NCBI GenBank assembly: GCA_019426215.1
Contig: CM033403.1
Span: 3,177,001-3,241,000 of the forward strand
Length of the DNA stretch: 64,000 nt
From: Buddleja alternifolia
Lineage: Eukaryota > Streptophyta > Magnoliopsida > Lamiales > Scrophulariaceae
Direction of reading: 5' to 3'
The notes under the pieces are model-generated. The model was not told where the DNA came from and made no database searches. It was given only the letters and a program-made list of their open reading frames with translations. A program made the translations under genes and the position numbers. Positions 35,174-47,441 of this stretch are shown here, one piece after another; position 1 is the first letter of the stretch, and each line of letters opens with the position of its first letter.

Positions 35174-35279
35174 GTGACTAGTGGGAAGCTTTCGTGTACC
35201 AAATTCAATCAAAACTCTAAAGTTAAGCGTGTTCAGACAGGAGCAATCCTGAGATGGGTGACCACCTGGGAAGCACGTC
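35174..35279 (+). other. 5S-rRNA-like segment with Pol III internal promoter boxes
   Basis: 35205-35279 resembles the second half of plant 5S rRNA: CAATCAAAACTCTAAAGTTA, AGCGTG, then GATGGGTGACCACCTGGGAA. The start of the A box (AGTTAAGCGTG, 35221) and the C box (GATGGGTGACC, 35253) are 32 nt apart, the same as in 5S rRNA as I know it. A second, partial 3' end lies just before it (35174-35198, GGTGACTAGTGGGAAGCTTT then CGTGT). It runs on the plus strand, antisense to the retroelement. Confidence 0.75.
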
Positions 35280-35536
35280 AATTATCTTCTTTTTTTTCGA
35301 TTAACTAGCGATAAATGCTAGACGTCGTGTCTGCTTAGACGTCATGGCTGCTTAACTAGTGATAAACGTTAGCAAAAATGTACCTTAAATGCAATTATCA
35401 TATAATTAGAAAGTAATTATGTTCGTCCAATCATGTCATTTATAGTTAATAATAAATGCTAATTATATGACATGCTTATTGTTGGCTGCGTGAGAGATGA
35501 TTGGGCATTACAATCATAACCTCCTTCAAAAAAATT

Positions 35537-36460
35537 TCATCCTCGAAATTTGACATGCCGAAATAATTCTGGATACTTGTTTCGCATTTCTTCTTCCCGT
35601 TCCCATGTAGCTTCTTCTACAGCATGATTTTTCCACAAAACCTTTACCAAATTAATACTTTTGTTTCTCAATTGTTTCACCTTCTGATCAAGGATTTGCA
35701 CTGGTTTCTCTTCATAAGCTAAATTTGGAGATAGCTCCAACAACTCGTAACTTAGCACATGGGAAGGATTTGAAATGTATTTCCTCAGCATGGACACATG
35801 GAACACATTATGAACACCGGTTAATGAAGGAGGTAAGGCCACTCTGTAAGCTCTATCTCCAACTCTTTCAAAAATTTCAAACGGACCAACATACCTCGGG
35901 CTCAGTTTTCCTTTCTTCCCAAATCTCATGATTCCTTTCATTGGGGCCACTTTCAGGAACACATAATCTCCAATAGAAAATTCCAAATCCCTTCTCCGTA
36001 TGTCTGCGTAACTTTTCTGCCCACTCTGTGCTATTTTCATTCTTTCACGTATCTTTTCCACAACCGTTGTTGTTTGTTGTACCAATTCTGGACCAAGTAG
36101 TCTTCTTTCTCCAACTTCATCCCAATGAACTGGAGATCTACATTTTCTTCCATATAATGCTTCATACGGTGCCATTCCAATGGTAGATTGGTAGCTGTTG
36201 TTATAGGTAAATTCTACCAATGGTAATTTCACATCCCAGCGTCCTTGGAAACCTAGTGTGCACGCTCTTAGCATATCCTCAAGTATTTGTATAACCCTTT
36301 CGGATTACCCATCGCTCTGTGTATGAAATGTTGTATTGAATGCAAGCTTTGTTCCCATGGCACTATGCAAACTCTTCCAGAATGTAGAAGTGAATTTAGG
36401 ATCCCTGTCGGATACTATAGAAACTGGCACTCCATGCAATCTGTCTATCTCTTTAATGTA
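35537..36460 (-). pseudogene. Chromovirus integrase C-terminal part with chromodomain-like tail
   Basis: Minus-strand continuation of pol after the TAG at 36461. It contains [18 protein letters not shown] (second Asp of DDE), a TAA near 36307 within the QSDG-SERVIQ motif, then VEFTYNNSYQSTIGMAPYEA, GDYVFLKVAP and VGDRAYRVALPPSLTGVHNV. The end reads VLWKNHAVEEATWEREEEMR, a chromodomain-type tail that targets integration to particular chromatin in Tekay/Del-like elements. Two nonsense codons break it. Confidence 0.9.
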
Positions 36461-38269
36461 CTACTGCGCATATTGATCCATATTACATGTTGACCTTACT
36501 GCAAGAAAATGTGCTGATTTTGTTAATCTATCGACAGTCACCCATATAGAGTTGTATCCCTTCTGAGTCTTAGGAAATCCAAGCACAAAATCCATAGTAA
36601 TATGCTCCCACTTCCATTCTGGGATCGGTAGAGGCTTTAATAAACCCGCCGGTCTTTGATGTTCAACCTTAACCTGTTGACAAGTTAAACACTCTGATAC
36701 AAATGTTGCTATATCTTTCTTCATACCGGTCCACCAATAATGTTGTTGTAAGTCTTTATACATCTTTGTGCTACCGGGGTGTACTGAATAAGGACTAGTA
36801 TTAGCTTCTTTCAGAATATCTTCCTTGATGACTTGATCAGACGGCACACATAACCTCCAATTATATTGCATAACTCCCTCATCAGAAATTGAGAATTCTG
36901 TCCTTTTTCCTTCATCCATCTTTTTATTTATCTCAGATAAATACACATCACCTTTCTGAGCTTCAATGATTTTATCACGAAGTGCAGACTTCGATATCAA
37001 AGCTGGCAAAAAGCATACCGTCCCTTCAGGCACAATTTCAAGTTCCAATTTCTGCAAATCTAGTAATAATGGCTTCTGTGTGATAAGGAGAGAAGACATG
37101 GACTTTCTACTCAGCGCATCAGCTACCACATTTGCTTTACCCGGATGATAGTTAATCACACAGTCATAATCTTTGACAAGTTCCAACCATCTCCGTTGTC
37201 TCATATTCAGCTCTTTTTGGGTAAAGAAGTACTTCAGACTTTTATGATCGGTGTAAATCTCACACTTTTCACCATACAAGCCATGCCTCCAAATTTTCAG
37301 GGTAAAGACAACAGCAGCAAGTTCCAGATCATGAGTTGGATAATTCTTTTCATACTCTTTCAATTGCCTTGAAGCATAGGCAATTACTTTCCCGTTTTGC
37401 ATTAACACAGCACCCAAACCATTTTTAGAAGCATCACTATACACAACGAATCCACCGGTTCCAGTTGGAATAGAAAGAATAGGAGCGGTAGTCAATCCGT
37501 GTTTCAACTCTTGAAAACTCTTTTCACAAGCATCAGTCCAAATAAATTTCATGTTCTTTCTTGTCAACATCGTCAATGGAACGGCCAATTTTGAAAATCC
37601 CTGAACAAATCTCCTGTAATATCCTGCTAATCCTAAGAAACTCCTAACTTCTGATACATTTGTTGGTGTTGGCCAATTATGCACAGCTTCTATTTTACTC
37701 GAGTCAACTGAGATTCCATTCTTGGATACTACATGCCCTAAGAATACCACTTGTTCCAACCAGAATTCACATTTCTTGAATTTAGCATATAGTTGTTTCT
37801 CTTTGAGAACTTGCACCACAAGTTTCAAATGTTCCTTGTGTTCACGTTCATCGCGTGAGTAGATCAAGATGTCATCAATAAATACAATCACAAATTTATC
37901 AAGAAACTGCTTGAATACCCGATTCATTAAGTCCATAAAAGCTGCAGGAGCATTCGTTAAACCAAAGGGCATTACTAGAAACTCATAATGGCCGTACCTT
38001 GTTCTGAATGCAGTTTTCCGTATATTTTCCTCCTTGATTTTTAGTTGATGATAACCAGAACGCAAATCAATCTTAGAAAACACCGATGCACCTTGCAATT
38101 GATCAAACAAGTCATCTATTCTGGGAAGGGGATACTTATTCTTGATTGTTACTTTATTTAGTTCTCTGTAATCAATGCATAACCGCAAGGTTCCATCTTT
38201 CTTTTTAACAAACAACACAGGAGCTCCCCAAGGAGAATAACTAGGGCGAATGAAACCTTTATCAAGCAA
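36461..38269 (-). pseudogene. Chromovirus reverse transcriptase, RNase H and integrase N-terminus
   Basis: A 602-codon uninterrupted stretch. [64 protein letters not shown] and the catalytic [10 protein letters not shown]. RNase [29 protein letters not shown] and [11 protein letters not shown]. Integrase [21 protein letters not shown] with CLTCQQVK, then the first catalytic Asp in ITMDFVLG. It starts after an in-frame TAG (about 38270) that separates it from the upstream pol linker, and ends at TAG 36461, next to a Tyr codon in YAQ-Y. RT-before-integrase order defines Ty3. Confidence 0.94.
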
Positions 38270-38464
38270 ATCCTATAGTTGCACTTTTAACTCTTTTAAC
38301 TCTGTTGGTGCCATTCTATATGGTGCTTTAGAAATAGGGGCAGTTCCTGGCACAACATCACTCACAAATTCAACCTCTCGATTTGGTGGTAGTCCTGTAA
38401 ATCATCTGGAAATACTTCTAGGAATTCTCTAACCACTTCCACATTTTCAGGCTTTAAATGTGTC

Positions 38465-38760
38465 TCAATTGAAGTGTCCACCACACTTGCCAAATATCCA
38501 ACACAACCTTTGTTCAACATCTTTTGGGCCTTCAATGCCGATAATTGGTAAGGAAAATGAACCTGAAGTGCCGCTAAACATAAATTGTTCTTTTCCAGGT
38601 GGCTGAAAGATCACGACTTTCTTATTACAATCAATGATGGCATGATATTTGGTAAACCAATCCATACCCAAAATAACCTCAAAATTTGAAATTGGTAGAA
38701 CAACAAGATCAGCATATAGTGTTCGGCTACCAATCTGAATAGAACAAGCCCTTAGGGGTG
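38465..38760 (-). pseudogene. Chromovirus protease, truncated
   Basis: Minus strand: PLRACSIQIGSRTLYADLVV, then LPISNFEVILGMDWFTKYHA and IIDCNKKVVIF. This is the part of a Ty3 protease after the catalytic D-T/S-G, which is missing because the element is cut near 38757. Beyond that point the sequence is Copia RNase H. Confidence 0.88.
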
Positions 38761-39410
38761 GAGTCAGCTTTTGTCTCCTGCCTGGAGCTTGTTGCTGCTT
38801 CGTTGAGTACAAACACATACCCAGGCATCGACTTAGAGTTGTCTACATCATATGGAAAACTCAAATCAATATAACGCTTTATCTCCAATTCTCCTCTGTC
38901 GAACACTAAGAAGAGATCTTTAGTACGCCTCAAGTACTTTAGGATCACCTTCAGCGATCCAGTGATAATTCGCTGGATTTTCTTGATATATATAGGCTTG
39001 TCACACTGAGTGCATAAGTCACATCAGGACGTGTACATAATATAGCATACATCATGCTCCCTACTGCAGAAGCATAAGGTACTTTCAACATTATCTCTCT
39101 TTCTCCTGCATCTTATGGGACAGACTTTAAAAGATTGATACCATGTTTAATTGGGAGGACTAGTTCTTAGATTTCTCCATGCTGAACATTTTTTGCATTC
39201 TATCTATGTACGAGGATTGGGAGAGTCCCAGTAGTCTATTACTTTTGTCTTGGTATATCTTCATACCATAAACATAGTATTTTTCTCCCATATCCTTCAT
39301 GGAAATTGGGTCAACAACCATGCATTTGCTGATTGCAACATTCCTACATCATTTCTAATGAGTAGGATGCCATCAAGACAGAGCAATAGAAACGTCACTC
39401 GTATTATGTG
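38755..39410 (-). pseudogene. Copia RT/RNase H fragment joined to the chromovirus
   Basis: The minus strand reads, from 39410 leftward, a degenerate RT catalytic region (LDGILLIRNDVGMLQSANAW, with YVDD changed), GLSQSSYIDRMQKMFSMEKS, CTRPDVTYALS, then LKYLRRTKDLFLVFDRGELE and SKSMPGYVFVLNEA. It ends at ADST, where related sequences continue with TEAEF, and is replaced by chromovirus protease. It resembles the pol at 23254-24240 but is a diverged relative and not a copy of it. Confidence 0.85.
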
Positions 39411-39802
39411 TAATTTGCTCTGATATAATCGGAAAGAATAACTCAATTTACGTCACACGTGCCAAACACAAGTTACTTTCGTCCAAGAACCAATGGATAT
39501 TGTGCTTGGGACGAAAATTGCACATTTTTCTATATTGGATGCAATGTGGTAATGACCATAATTTGGATCAAAACTTCACATGATCTAAGTTGTGGGATTG
39601 AAAAGTGCAAGTTTCCACAAATAATACACATTATGATAAATAGCAATTCAGCCAATCCAGTCTACAGAAAATGTCAATATTGATCCAAATCCCACGAAGC
39701 CCATTAAGTACTTAGTTCGGCCTTACTAGTAAAAACTTCAACTAGTATCACCAGACTTTAGTTCACTCTTTATCAAACATATTAGAAAATAATTTTCTAA
39801 AC
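39411..39802. other. Unassigned spacer
   Basis: No gene or clear repeat is visible. A 74-codon frame at 39459-39683 has no recognisable motif. It ends at the left LTR of the large non-coding element. Confidence 0.4.
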
Positions 39803-40232
39803 TGTCGGAAATTTATAACATATAACATGCGAATTCAATATATAAACACTTACAGAATTCGGATCTTTACTTGGTTGTTTCACACTTCTTCCACACGGCT
39901 TCGACGCTCCATAAGGTCTGCAATCTCAATCACGGGGAGAGAGATGACTATCCACAATCTAAGAACTTCAAATGGTGAATCTTCTTTGTCGAATTACACC
40001 AAAATATGATTTTCATGCCATTGCATTTACCCCTCCATTTTGCTGCGAATTTTCAGTTATCTTTCTTGTTCTTTTTTTTCTTATTTCAAACAAAGAAATA
40101 CTTATGAGAGAGGGAGGGAGTTGGGGTAGTTTATCCTACAAAAAACTACTCCCTCCTTTTATTTCTTTCAAATTAATATGGGTAGGGTCAAGCCCTCATG
40201 GGCGACCCATGACCCATATCCAATTTCCAACA
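39803..40232 (-). repeat. Left (3') LTR of the LARD
   Basis: 430 bp. It contains a CTACTCCCTCC-rich stretch and a short inverted repeat around GGGCGACCCATGACCCATAT. It is followed on the plus strand by TCTCCCACTCGC, the complement of the polypurine tract. Confidence 0.92.
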
Positions 40233-43200
40233 TCTCCCACTCGCACATGAGGGCTAGACATACATCTGGTGTAACCGTAACAACATATTCACAATTTCAT
40301 ACAAGCAAATGGATCGTGTGACCAGCGAGCATATATGATGAGCTTCGAGCTATACACCGGTTAAGGATATATAGCAACTCAATATCGAATAATATGAGGA
40401 CAACTTCTCGCTATACCCCAGACATCTTTTTACTACACAAGTCAACGTATCTCTTGTCCCTCAAACAATATTCAAGAGCATATTTGACTTCTATTTAATT
40501 CTATGTATTCACCATTATGTTAAAACACTAAGTTTGACATAATTGGTCGGCCTGTGAATACAAAATACGTGTCAGACAAAGTTAATCTTCCTTTCCCACT
40601 TGAACTCTCAACTATATTATAGCTGCTTTCCTAGACATTATACCGCATTGCCGAATCATTCATGGCTAATATGGTAATATTGCTAAAGTAGCAACACTAA
40701 AATAAAGCTTTAAGAAATAGTTGAAAGTCATAAGGGTATAATTTAGGTTACATAAACCTTGAGTCTCACACAATGAGAAAGCAGGGATTTTTCTCATTAC
40801 TCCAACGGTCATATAGCACACGCTGTATGAAACACGTGCTACAGTGTTTTTTCTTCCTATTTGGACAGCGTATGTCATGATTCAAATCAAATACACTGTA
40901 CAGATCTTAGTTCAAGTGTATCTCAACACTTAACTTGAGTTTCTTCTTGTTAGTCCTCCATTAATAAACAAGTCTCACAGAAAACTCACATCTGGCTTCC
41001 TAGATAAGTCAATGGATGGTGAGAATCCATTTCGATTATATAAATTCATAACAGTAATCTCTACTCTTGATTATCAATCAAGGCGACATCATTTCTACGT
41101 ATGATTTCGTGTGCCACAAAATCAAAATCGTCTCATCTCTACACATTACTCAATGTCAGAGGCGATTGCTCGTGTGAGAGAGCCAATCTCAACTTATCAG
41201 ACATACCTTTAGACATCGAGTGCATATCATCACATACATGCTTAGAAAGCACATCACTCAAATGTCAACACATTTATGGGCATAAATCTCTATGAACCAT
41301 CCTTTAGTTCAAAAGGAGATCACATTTTACGCAATTCTAGAGATCTAACTTGACCAACAAATATATCTCTAGGCTAAGGCCAAGCACTAACTTAGCCACT
41401 TCTAAATGCGTATACATTTATTGTAAAACCACTCATTGGTTTACAATGATATCTCTCACAAAATTATATTGTGTGTCGATGTTCGATTTTACAGCAATGG
41501 GTTAATAATAAGACCTCTATGTAAGCATTAGCTAGCTGTTTATCACAATATATATATACACATATATAATCCACAGCTCCCACATAACTGCGTACAACTC
41601 CCACATGCTATAAAACAAATTCAACCAACATTATCCCACACTGCAAATATACATGCCACAAATTAAATTTTATTTGTGTACAAATGCGACATAAGTTTGT
41701 TTCTTGCTACTTCTTGAGTCAGCATTGTAAATAGAAGCAAATTCAGAGGCAGACTCACACTTATCCAAATCCCCTCCTCAAGTCCACATATGTATATTAT
41801 TTCGACAACTTTCCTCCATACTAAGGAAATCATTTGCAGTGTTTACCAGCTATTGTCCAATACGTCATACTAGAATTGGACAATACCTTATGACCCATGG
41901 CATATCAAGTATTGGAGCGAGTACAAGTCACATTGTACTTCAAGATCAAAAAAAATGAACTATTGGAATATGGTGGTCTAGACTTTTGTATTTGGACTTT
42001 CTGGACACCATTTCGAGAGGTACAACTTTATACTATAGGAGTATTGATGAGCTTATAAGTATCCATTATGAAATCATACTATAGAAAACTCTAACATGGA
42101 TCTTGACACTGAGCAAGATTCATCATTAACGATTTACATGGATTATGACCTCAAATCAAATACTTTTACTCATCATGTCCTCTACTTCATAAGTTAAAGA
42201 AAAAATATTCTCAATGGCTTAATGTACTCCTTCTCATCTCAGCTAATAAGACATTACCAATAAAGAGATAGAATTTCAAGCATGTCAATGAACTTACGGA
42301 CATCAAAATAATGGTCTACATCTATGAAGATGAAAACACATGTATAAGATCATGTATTCTTAAAATCTCATACTCCATTATTTTGAAGACAAATTCCAGT
42401 CACCAAAGGTTATAAGTTCATAGACTTACCTGCTGACCGTTGTCTCTGGAATCCTCAAGGTATTCCCATGCTATCCTTTTAATTACATCTCTATCAAGAA
42501 ATGTAGTCTCGTGTTCATTTAGATATAATTCTAAATCTCAAATGTCCATAATAACCAAGAAAGTATATAAACAAAAAATATCACCTCCAGCAATAAACAC
42601 ACATAAGTATATATATACCATTTGCCACTGGTGAGCTTTGTACCTCGAAATCTAAATATCAACATCTTAGTAGATTTCGAGAACACATAAAATTCTCAAT
42701 ATCCTCACGTTTGATGTTGAACCATCATCCAAACTTGGTTTGATTATATACAATTAGGTGACTACAACATACTCATAACACTATAACTAAGAGAAATGCT
42801 ATGCACTCAAATCTTTAAACCATGTGAAAGTCGAAATACCACATTTTGGCTACGACCTTACCACGAGGGCAATTGCTGCCACACAGACAACTATCCCCTC
42901 CTCAGCAATTGTCACGAGTTATTGGTGTCACACATGTTTATAGATTTAGTAATTTCTATAATATTCTTTCATTGCATTAATTCAGCCTTATCAGATAATA
43001 GAACATGACGAGTCTTACTATATTAGATTCTATCTTATCTTCCGGAGAATATTTTGTGTTTGCACAAAATTTGAATTCAACTAACTTGATCACTACGATA
43101 AATTTACTCCCACTCAAATTTGGGAACACGATTCTCATAAGTGATCTATAAGGCACGTAGCCATTATTAGAATCAGTAAATTTAAGAAAATATCACAAAA

Positions 43201-46200
43201 TTATAATTCGAGTTTTACTTATCACTTTGATAAATATGCTCCCACTCAAATTCGGGAACACAATTCTCTTAAGTGATCTGAAGGTTCAAACCCACTATAC
43301 GAATCATTAACCTGACTTGAGGTTAGCATTACAAGATTCTGCATCCAAATAAAACTTGTCCGGACATTCTGTGATTTACTATATTTTCCACCGCATCATG
43401 TTCACTTAGAACACATACACCTTAGATCATTTGCGTATCTCCGAGATACAGATACATTGTTCCTTTGAATTTAACCTCTCAAAGATAAATTCATCAGTTT
43501 GATTCTCTCATAATTTTCAAAGAAACATTCTAACGTTTCATATTAGGAGAAATCAAAATAGACAAGATCAATGTATGTAAAGGAGTAATGGAATACGAGG
43601 TTCATTTTTCCAACCTCTATATTAATTAAATCACAGAAGTCTAACAAAATTAACTGCACTGAAAGATCAACTTATTCATCTTCGAATGTGCACATGAGAT
43701 TTACCACAGGTTGACAACTACCTACGAGTTATTCAGAGAGTTTCTCTTACTAGCTTAGTGTCTTAGTTCATTATGACTTAACCAAGTATGCAAACAAAAA
43801 AAACAAAAAAAAATTGCATACATTGTTGTTCACATTACTTAATGAGCACATCTTCACCCTCAACCATGCAAGAAAGAACATATCTAGCACCACTTTTTGT
43901 ATCTATTCTATAGATACTAACCAAGTCTAAAACTCAAATCCAAGAGTAATACAATCTCAGAGAACCATCCAGAAGACAACTCCAATGATCCTTTTAGAAT
44001 TTCAAACGCTTTTAATTGGTTTCACATACCATAAACCTAAATCCTATAGGACAAGATTTGTATCTTAGTGCTTAATATGTAAGATGCACTATATAAGCGT
44101 CTATAAGTGCATGTTTACTCAGTGCATACATGAGTAAAATTGACCAAAAGTATATCAATATAGCACTTTTACCTTTAGCCCACTACTATTCACATTAGTG
44201 GTTAAGTTTGCTCTCCTTAGATTCATCATATGTCTCTTTTCATGACTTTTCCTTTGTTCTAATCTCATTTAATGTAAGAATCTCAAATTCTTTTTAAAAC
44301 AGATCAGCCACAAAGTCCTAAGTCATTATCATAGAATCAATAAGCCTCTTATGTACAAAACACAAAATGGCTAACACTGACTATGAAAGTCTTTTCATAA
44401 ATAAAAGACTTGACCTTAGATGTCTTCATTATTAGAAAGAGATTCTACAAAACTTGAACTCATCACTTCTCATAAGAGAAGTCATTGTATGTTGACTTTA
44501 ATTTCTAATAGTATTCGGCATTACCCTCGAAAAGAGCGACTCATTTTTCTCTTATTTAGGGTATACTTCTAATCATCAAATACTAAAGTCAACAATCCCA
44601 ATTCAGTTCAATTTTACGAATGTATTACTCATTTGGTCCATTATAGATCAATAGTATGATTTCTCATTCGCATATGAGATCATATATCATACAATTCACA
44701 AAGATATCATAAGTAGTGGACATTGCTTTCCACTTATGATAAACTCATTGATTTTATATTGAGTAGGAAGACTCACTATAAGTCTTACATGATTTGGTTA
44801 TTACCCTCTAGAGTATCTAATTCGATTTTACATATTCCAAAATATTATGAAACTACGTGTCACAATTTCTACTAATTAGTACTCATCTAGTACTATTCTT
44901 AAAATCTCAATACTCACGAGATTTTGGTTGCCATGGTCATACTAGAGATATCATACATGCCCATCTATTCAACTCTGATTTCATACTAAGCAAATTAACA
45001 TTTATGACAATTCACCATAATGTACAGATTCGAAAAGTCACGTAGTGCCCAATCATCATCCGTGTCAAAATGTTCATTATCACAAATTTAATTTCCTAGT
45101 AAAAAACTCTCATAAAGTTCTAGGTAAGATTCAATTCACTTGAATCAACCTTCGAACTCCCACTTAATTTCATAATAAGTAACATACCATGTTACACAAG
45201 AAAAAAAAACACATCTAGCATGTATATGTACATCACCAAAACTCAATGTCATATTAAAAACGACATTACATATTTCATAAAATATGCACATGAGCTACAA
45301 GAAAACAACATATATGTATCATAAACAAATATACATGCTACAAGAAAATAACTTCACAAGGCAGATGATTCACTAGCATAACGAGTTCTAAGTATTCTAT
45401 ATACGAGAAACCATATTAACCATCCCATTCGAGAGTTGTTTCTAGGAGCGAATTTCAAAAAAGACGTCGAGGACCATTATTCATCCTCAAAGATAATAAT
45501 TTCCTCGTCTTGAATTCAACTCTCTCTCTTTCCACACTTTAACCAATAAAGACTTCAAGAGACGTAGATCTTGTCTTTATTTTCAGAGTAAAACCTATCA
45601 AATTCACCTCTCCAAAACTTAGTTAGAGAATTTCTCCTTTAATTCTCTTTCTCGGTCCGGACCACCAAAATAATGACCCAAATGAAGTAGCTCTTTGTAC
45701 TTCATTTTCATTATCTTAAAATGTTTACACAAAGAATGCTCGGGCGCATTCTATAATGCCCCAGCAATTCTAACTTTGCCAAATGCACACGAGTTCTTCT
45801 CGCTCTAATTCCCTCCGGAGGATGTTAAAAGTAAATTGGGATCTCGCCATCTATGAAATAAAAAAAATAAAAAAAAATTATTATTAGATTGGGCACGAAG
45901 CCAATCATAATACTTTATATGATTCGAAGATTTTAACACTTTCAAAAAAAAAATTATGCTCAAACAATTTTAATTTTGAAAAAACAATTCCAAATTCATT
46001 TAACAAAAAATGAGCATAATATAAAAAGTGTTCAAAACTCTTCCTCTAGGTAGCCAAGGCATGAGAAATAATTTCAGAAAATTAATTAAAAAATTTCAGA
46101 ATTTTTCTTGTCCAAAAAATATTTTTCTATCATTTTTCATCATTTTAATTTCGAAAATCAAAGAAAAAATATTTTTTCTTCGAAAAATTCATTTTAAATA

Positions 46201-46915
46201 TCCAAAAATTCCCAAAATAGATTTCTGACCGTATAGAAAATTTTCCAGCCACAAAACGGCCCAGGGAGGTCACGCACGCGCCCCACGCGCCACCCAGGCG
46301 CTTGGGCACGTGTGACAGCGGCGGCGCGTGTTCCGGCTTAGAAATTTGGCTACCCCCCCCATTTTCGACTATAAAGAATCCAACGGTGGTCTCCTTTGTT
46401 TTCCGAGCAGTCGAAGATAAGGAGTGGTTTTCACTCTCCGTACGCGCGAGTGGGATTGGTCATCGGTAACTGTTCATCGTCTTCTTTAGTAATTTCAGAA
46501 TTTCAGAATCATCCTTGTGCGATCATAACTTTGAGAGGCTATATCTCTCTCATTTCTAATCCGTTTTGAACATTTGATATATGGTTGGAAAGCTCTTGAG
46601 ATAGGATTCTAACCATATAACAATTCATAAAAAAACAACAAAAACGGTTCAAAATTGCGTCTAAAGTTACGAAAAAATCACTCAAAAAACTCAATCCGCA
46701 TCAAATGTCAAGCATGCTTATATATAACTTCATAATATATTTATACATGGTCTAGGTATGCTACATTTCGAAAACTAAAGCATAGATGAAATATGACAAA
46801 ATCACCATGATGAACCCATATCTTACATAAAAACGGGAAACATGGTAAAGCATCATTTCAAGCATATAAATTATCATATTTTCGTGTGAAAGCAAGTTGG
46901 AATACAACCAAACTC
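40233..46915 (-). ncRNA. Non-coding interior of the LARD, hairpin-rich
   Basis: No ORF with a recognisable domain in six frames; the short frames are scattered and AT-driven. Many short inverted repeats are visible, for example 40772-40780/40790-40798 (9 bp), 41102-41111/41115-41124 (10 bp with one G-U in the element-sense strand), 41420-41431/41437-41447 (11 bp, one bulge), 41851-41860/41876-41885 (10 bp), 41920-41926/41933-41939 (7 bp), 44705-44714/44732-44741 (10 bp), 45545-45553/45573-45581 (9 bp) and 45680-45689/45698-45707 (10 bp). A unit with CTCCCACTCAAATTYGGGAA occurs twice (about 43088-43146 and 43219-43276), each bounded by TATCACT/AGTGATC-type arms. A GC-rich island is at 46256-46340. 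Confidence 0.6.
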
Positions 46916-46927
46916 GCTCTGATACCA
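46916..46927 (-). other. Primer binding site of the LARD
   Basis: The minus strand reads TGGTATCAGAGC, one base from the LTR end, matching initiator tRNA-Met. Confidence 0.93.
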
Positions 46928-46928
46928 A

Positions 46929-47362
46929 TGTCGGAAATTTATAACATATAACATGCGAATTCGATATATAAACACTTACAGAATTCGGATCTTTACTTGG
47001 TTGTTTCACACTTCTTCCACACGGCTTCGACGCTCCATAAGGTCTGCAATCTCAATCACGGGGAGAGAGATGACTATCCACAATCCAAGAACTTCAAAAT
47101 GGTGAATCTTCTTTGTCGAATTACACCAAAATATGATTTTCATGCCATTGCATTTTACCCCTCCATTTTGCTGCGAATTTTCAGTTATCTTTTTTGTTCT
47201 ATATTTCTTATTTCAAACATAAGAAAATACTTATGAGAGAGGGAGGGAGTTGGGGTAGTTTTATCCTACAAAAAACTACTCCCTCCTTTTCTTTCTTTCA
47301 AATTAATATGGGTAGGGTCAAGCCCTCATGGGCGACCCATGACCCATATCCAATTTCCAACA
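46929..47362 (-). repeat. Right (5') LTR of the LARD
   Basis: 434 bp, nearly identical to 39803-40232. Differences are mostly single bases and short homopolymer changes. Confidence 0.92.
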
Positions 47363-47441
47363 GTAATTGTTAGCAGTTGTAATTTAGATTTAGTTCTATA
47401 CGCTGATTGATGATTCATATTCATGATGTAATTGATACATG

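Larger units (their letters stand above)
33537..35512 (-). repeat. 3' LTR of a chromovirus (Ty3), about 2.0 kb
   Basis: The plus-strand left end is TGTCACACACCCCGACCC and the right end GGGCATTACA; on the minus strand the LTR starts TGTAATGCCC right after a GAAGGAGGTTATGAT purine tract. The preceding pol end reads TTTCGAGGATGAAATTTTTT, the usual chromovirus arrangement. It contains a three-copy 60-bp tandem repeat and a 5S-rRNA-like segment. The matching 5' LTR is not in the window because the element is truncated in pol. Confidence 0.85.
39803..47362 (-). mobile_element. Large non-coding LTR element (LARD type)
   Basis: LTRs of 430 bp (39803-40232) and 434 bp (46929-47362), both TGTCGGAAATTT...AATTTCCAACA, flank 6.7 kb with no gag or pol in any frame. 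On the minus strand a PBS (TGGTATCAGAGC, 46916-46927) follows the right LTR by one base, and a GCGAGTGGGAGA purine tract precedes the left LTR, so it transposed as a retroelement with borrowed proteins. The LTRs differ at about ten positions. Flanking bases TAAAC (39798-39802) and GTAAT (47363-47367) do not match, so a simple target duplication is not seen. The interior is rich in short hairpins. Confidence 0.88.
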
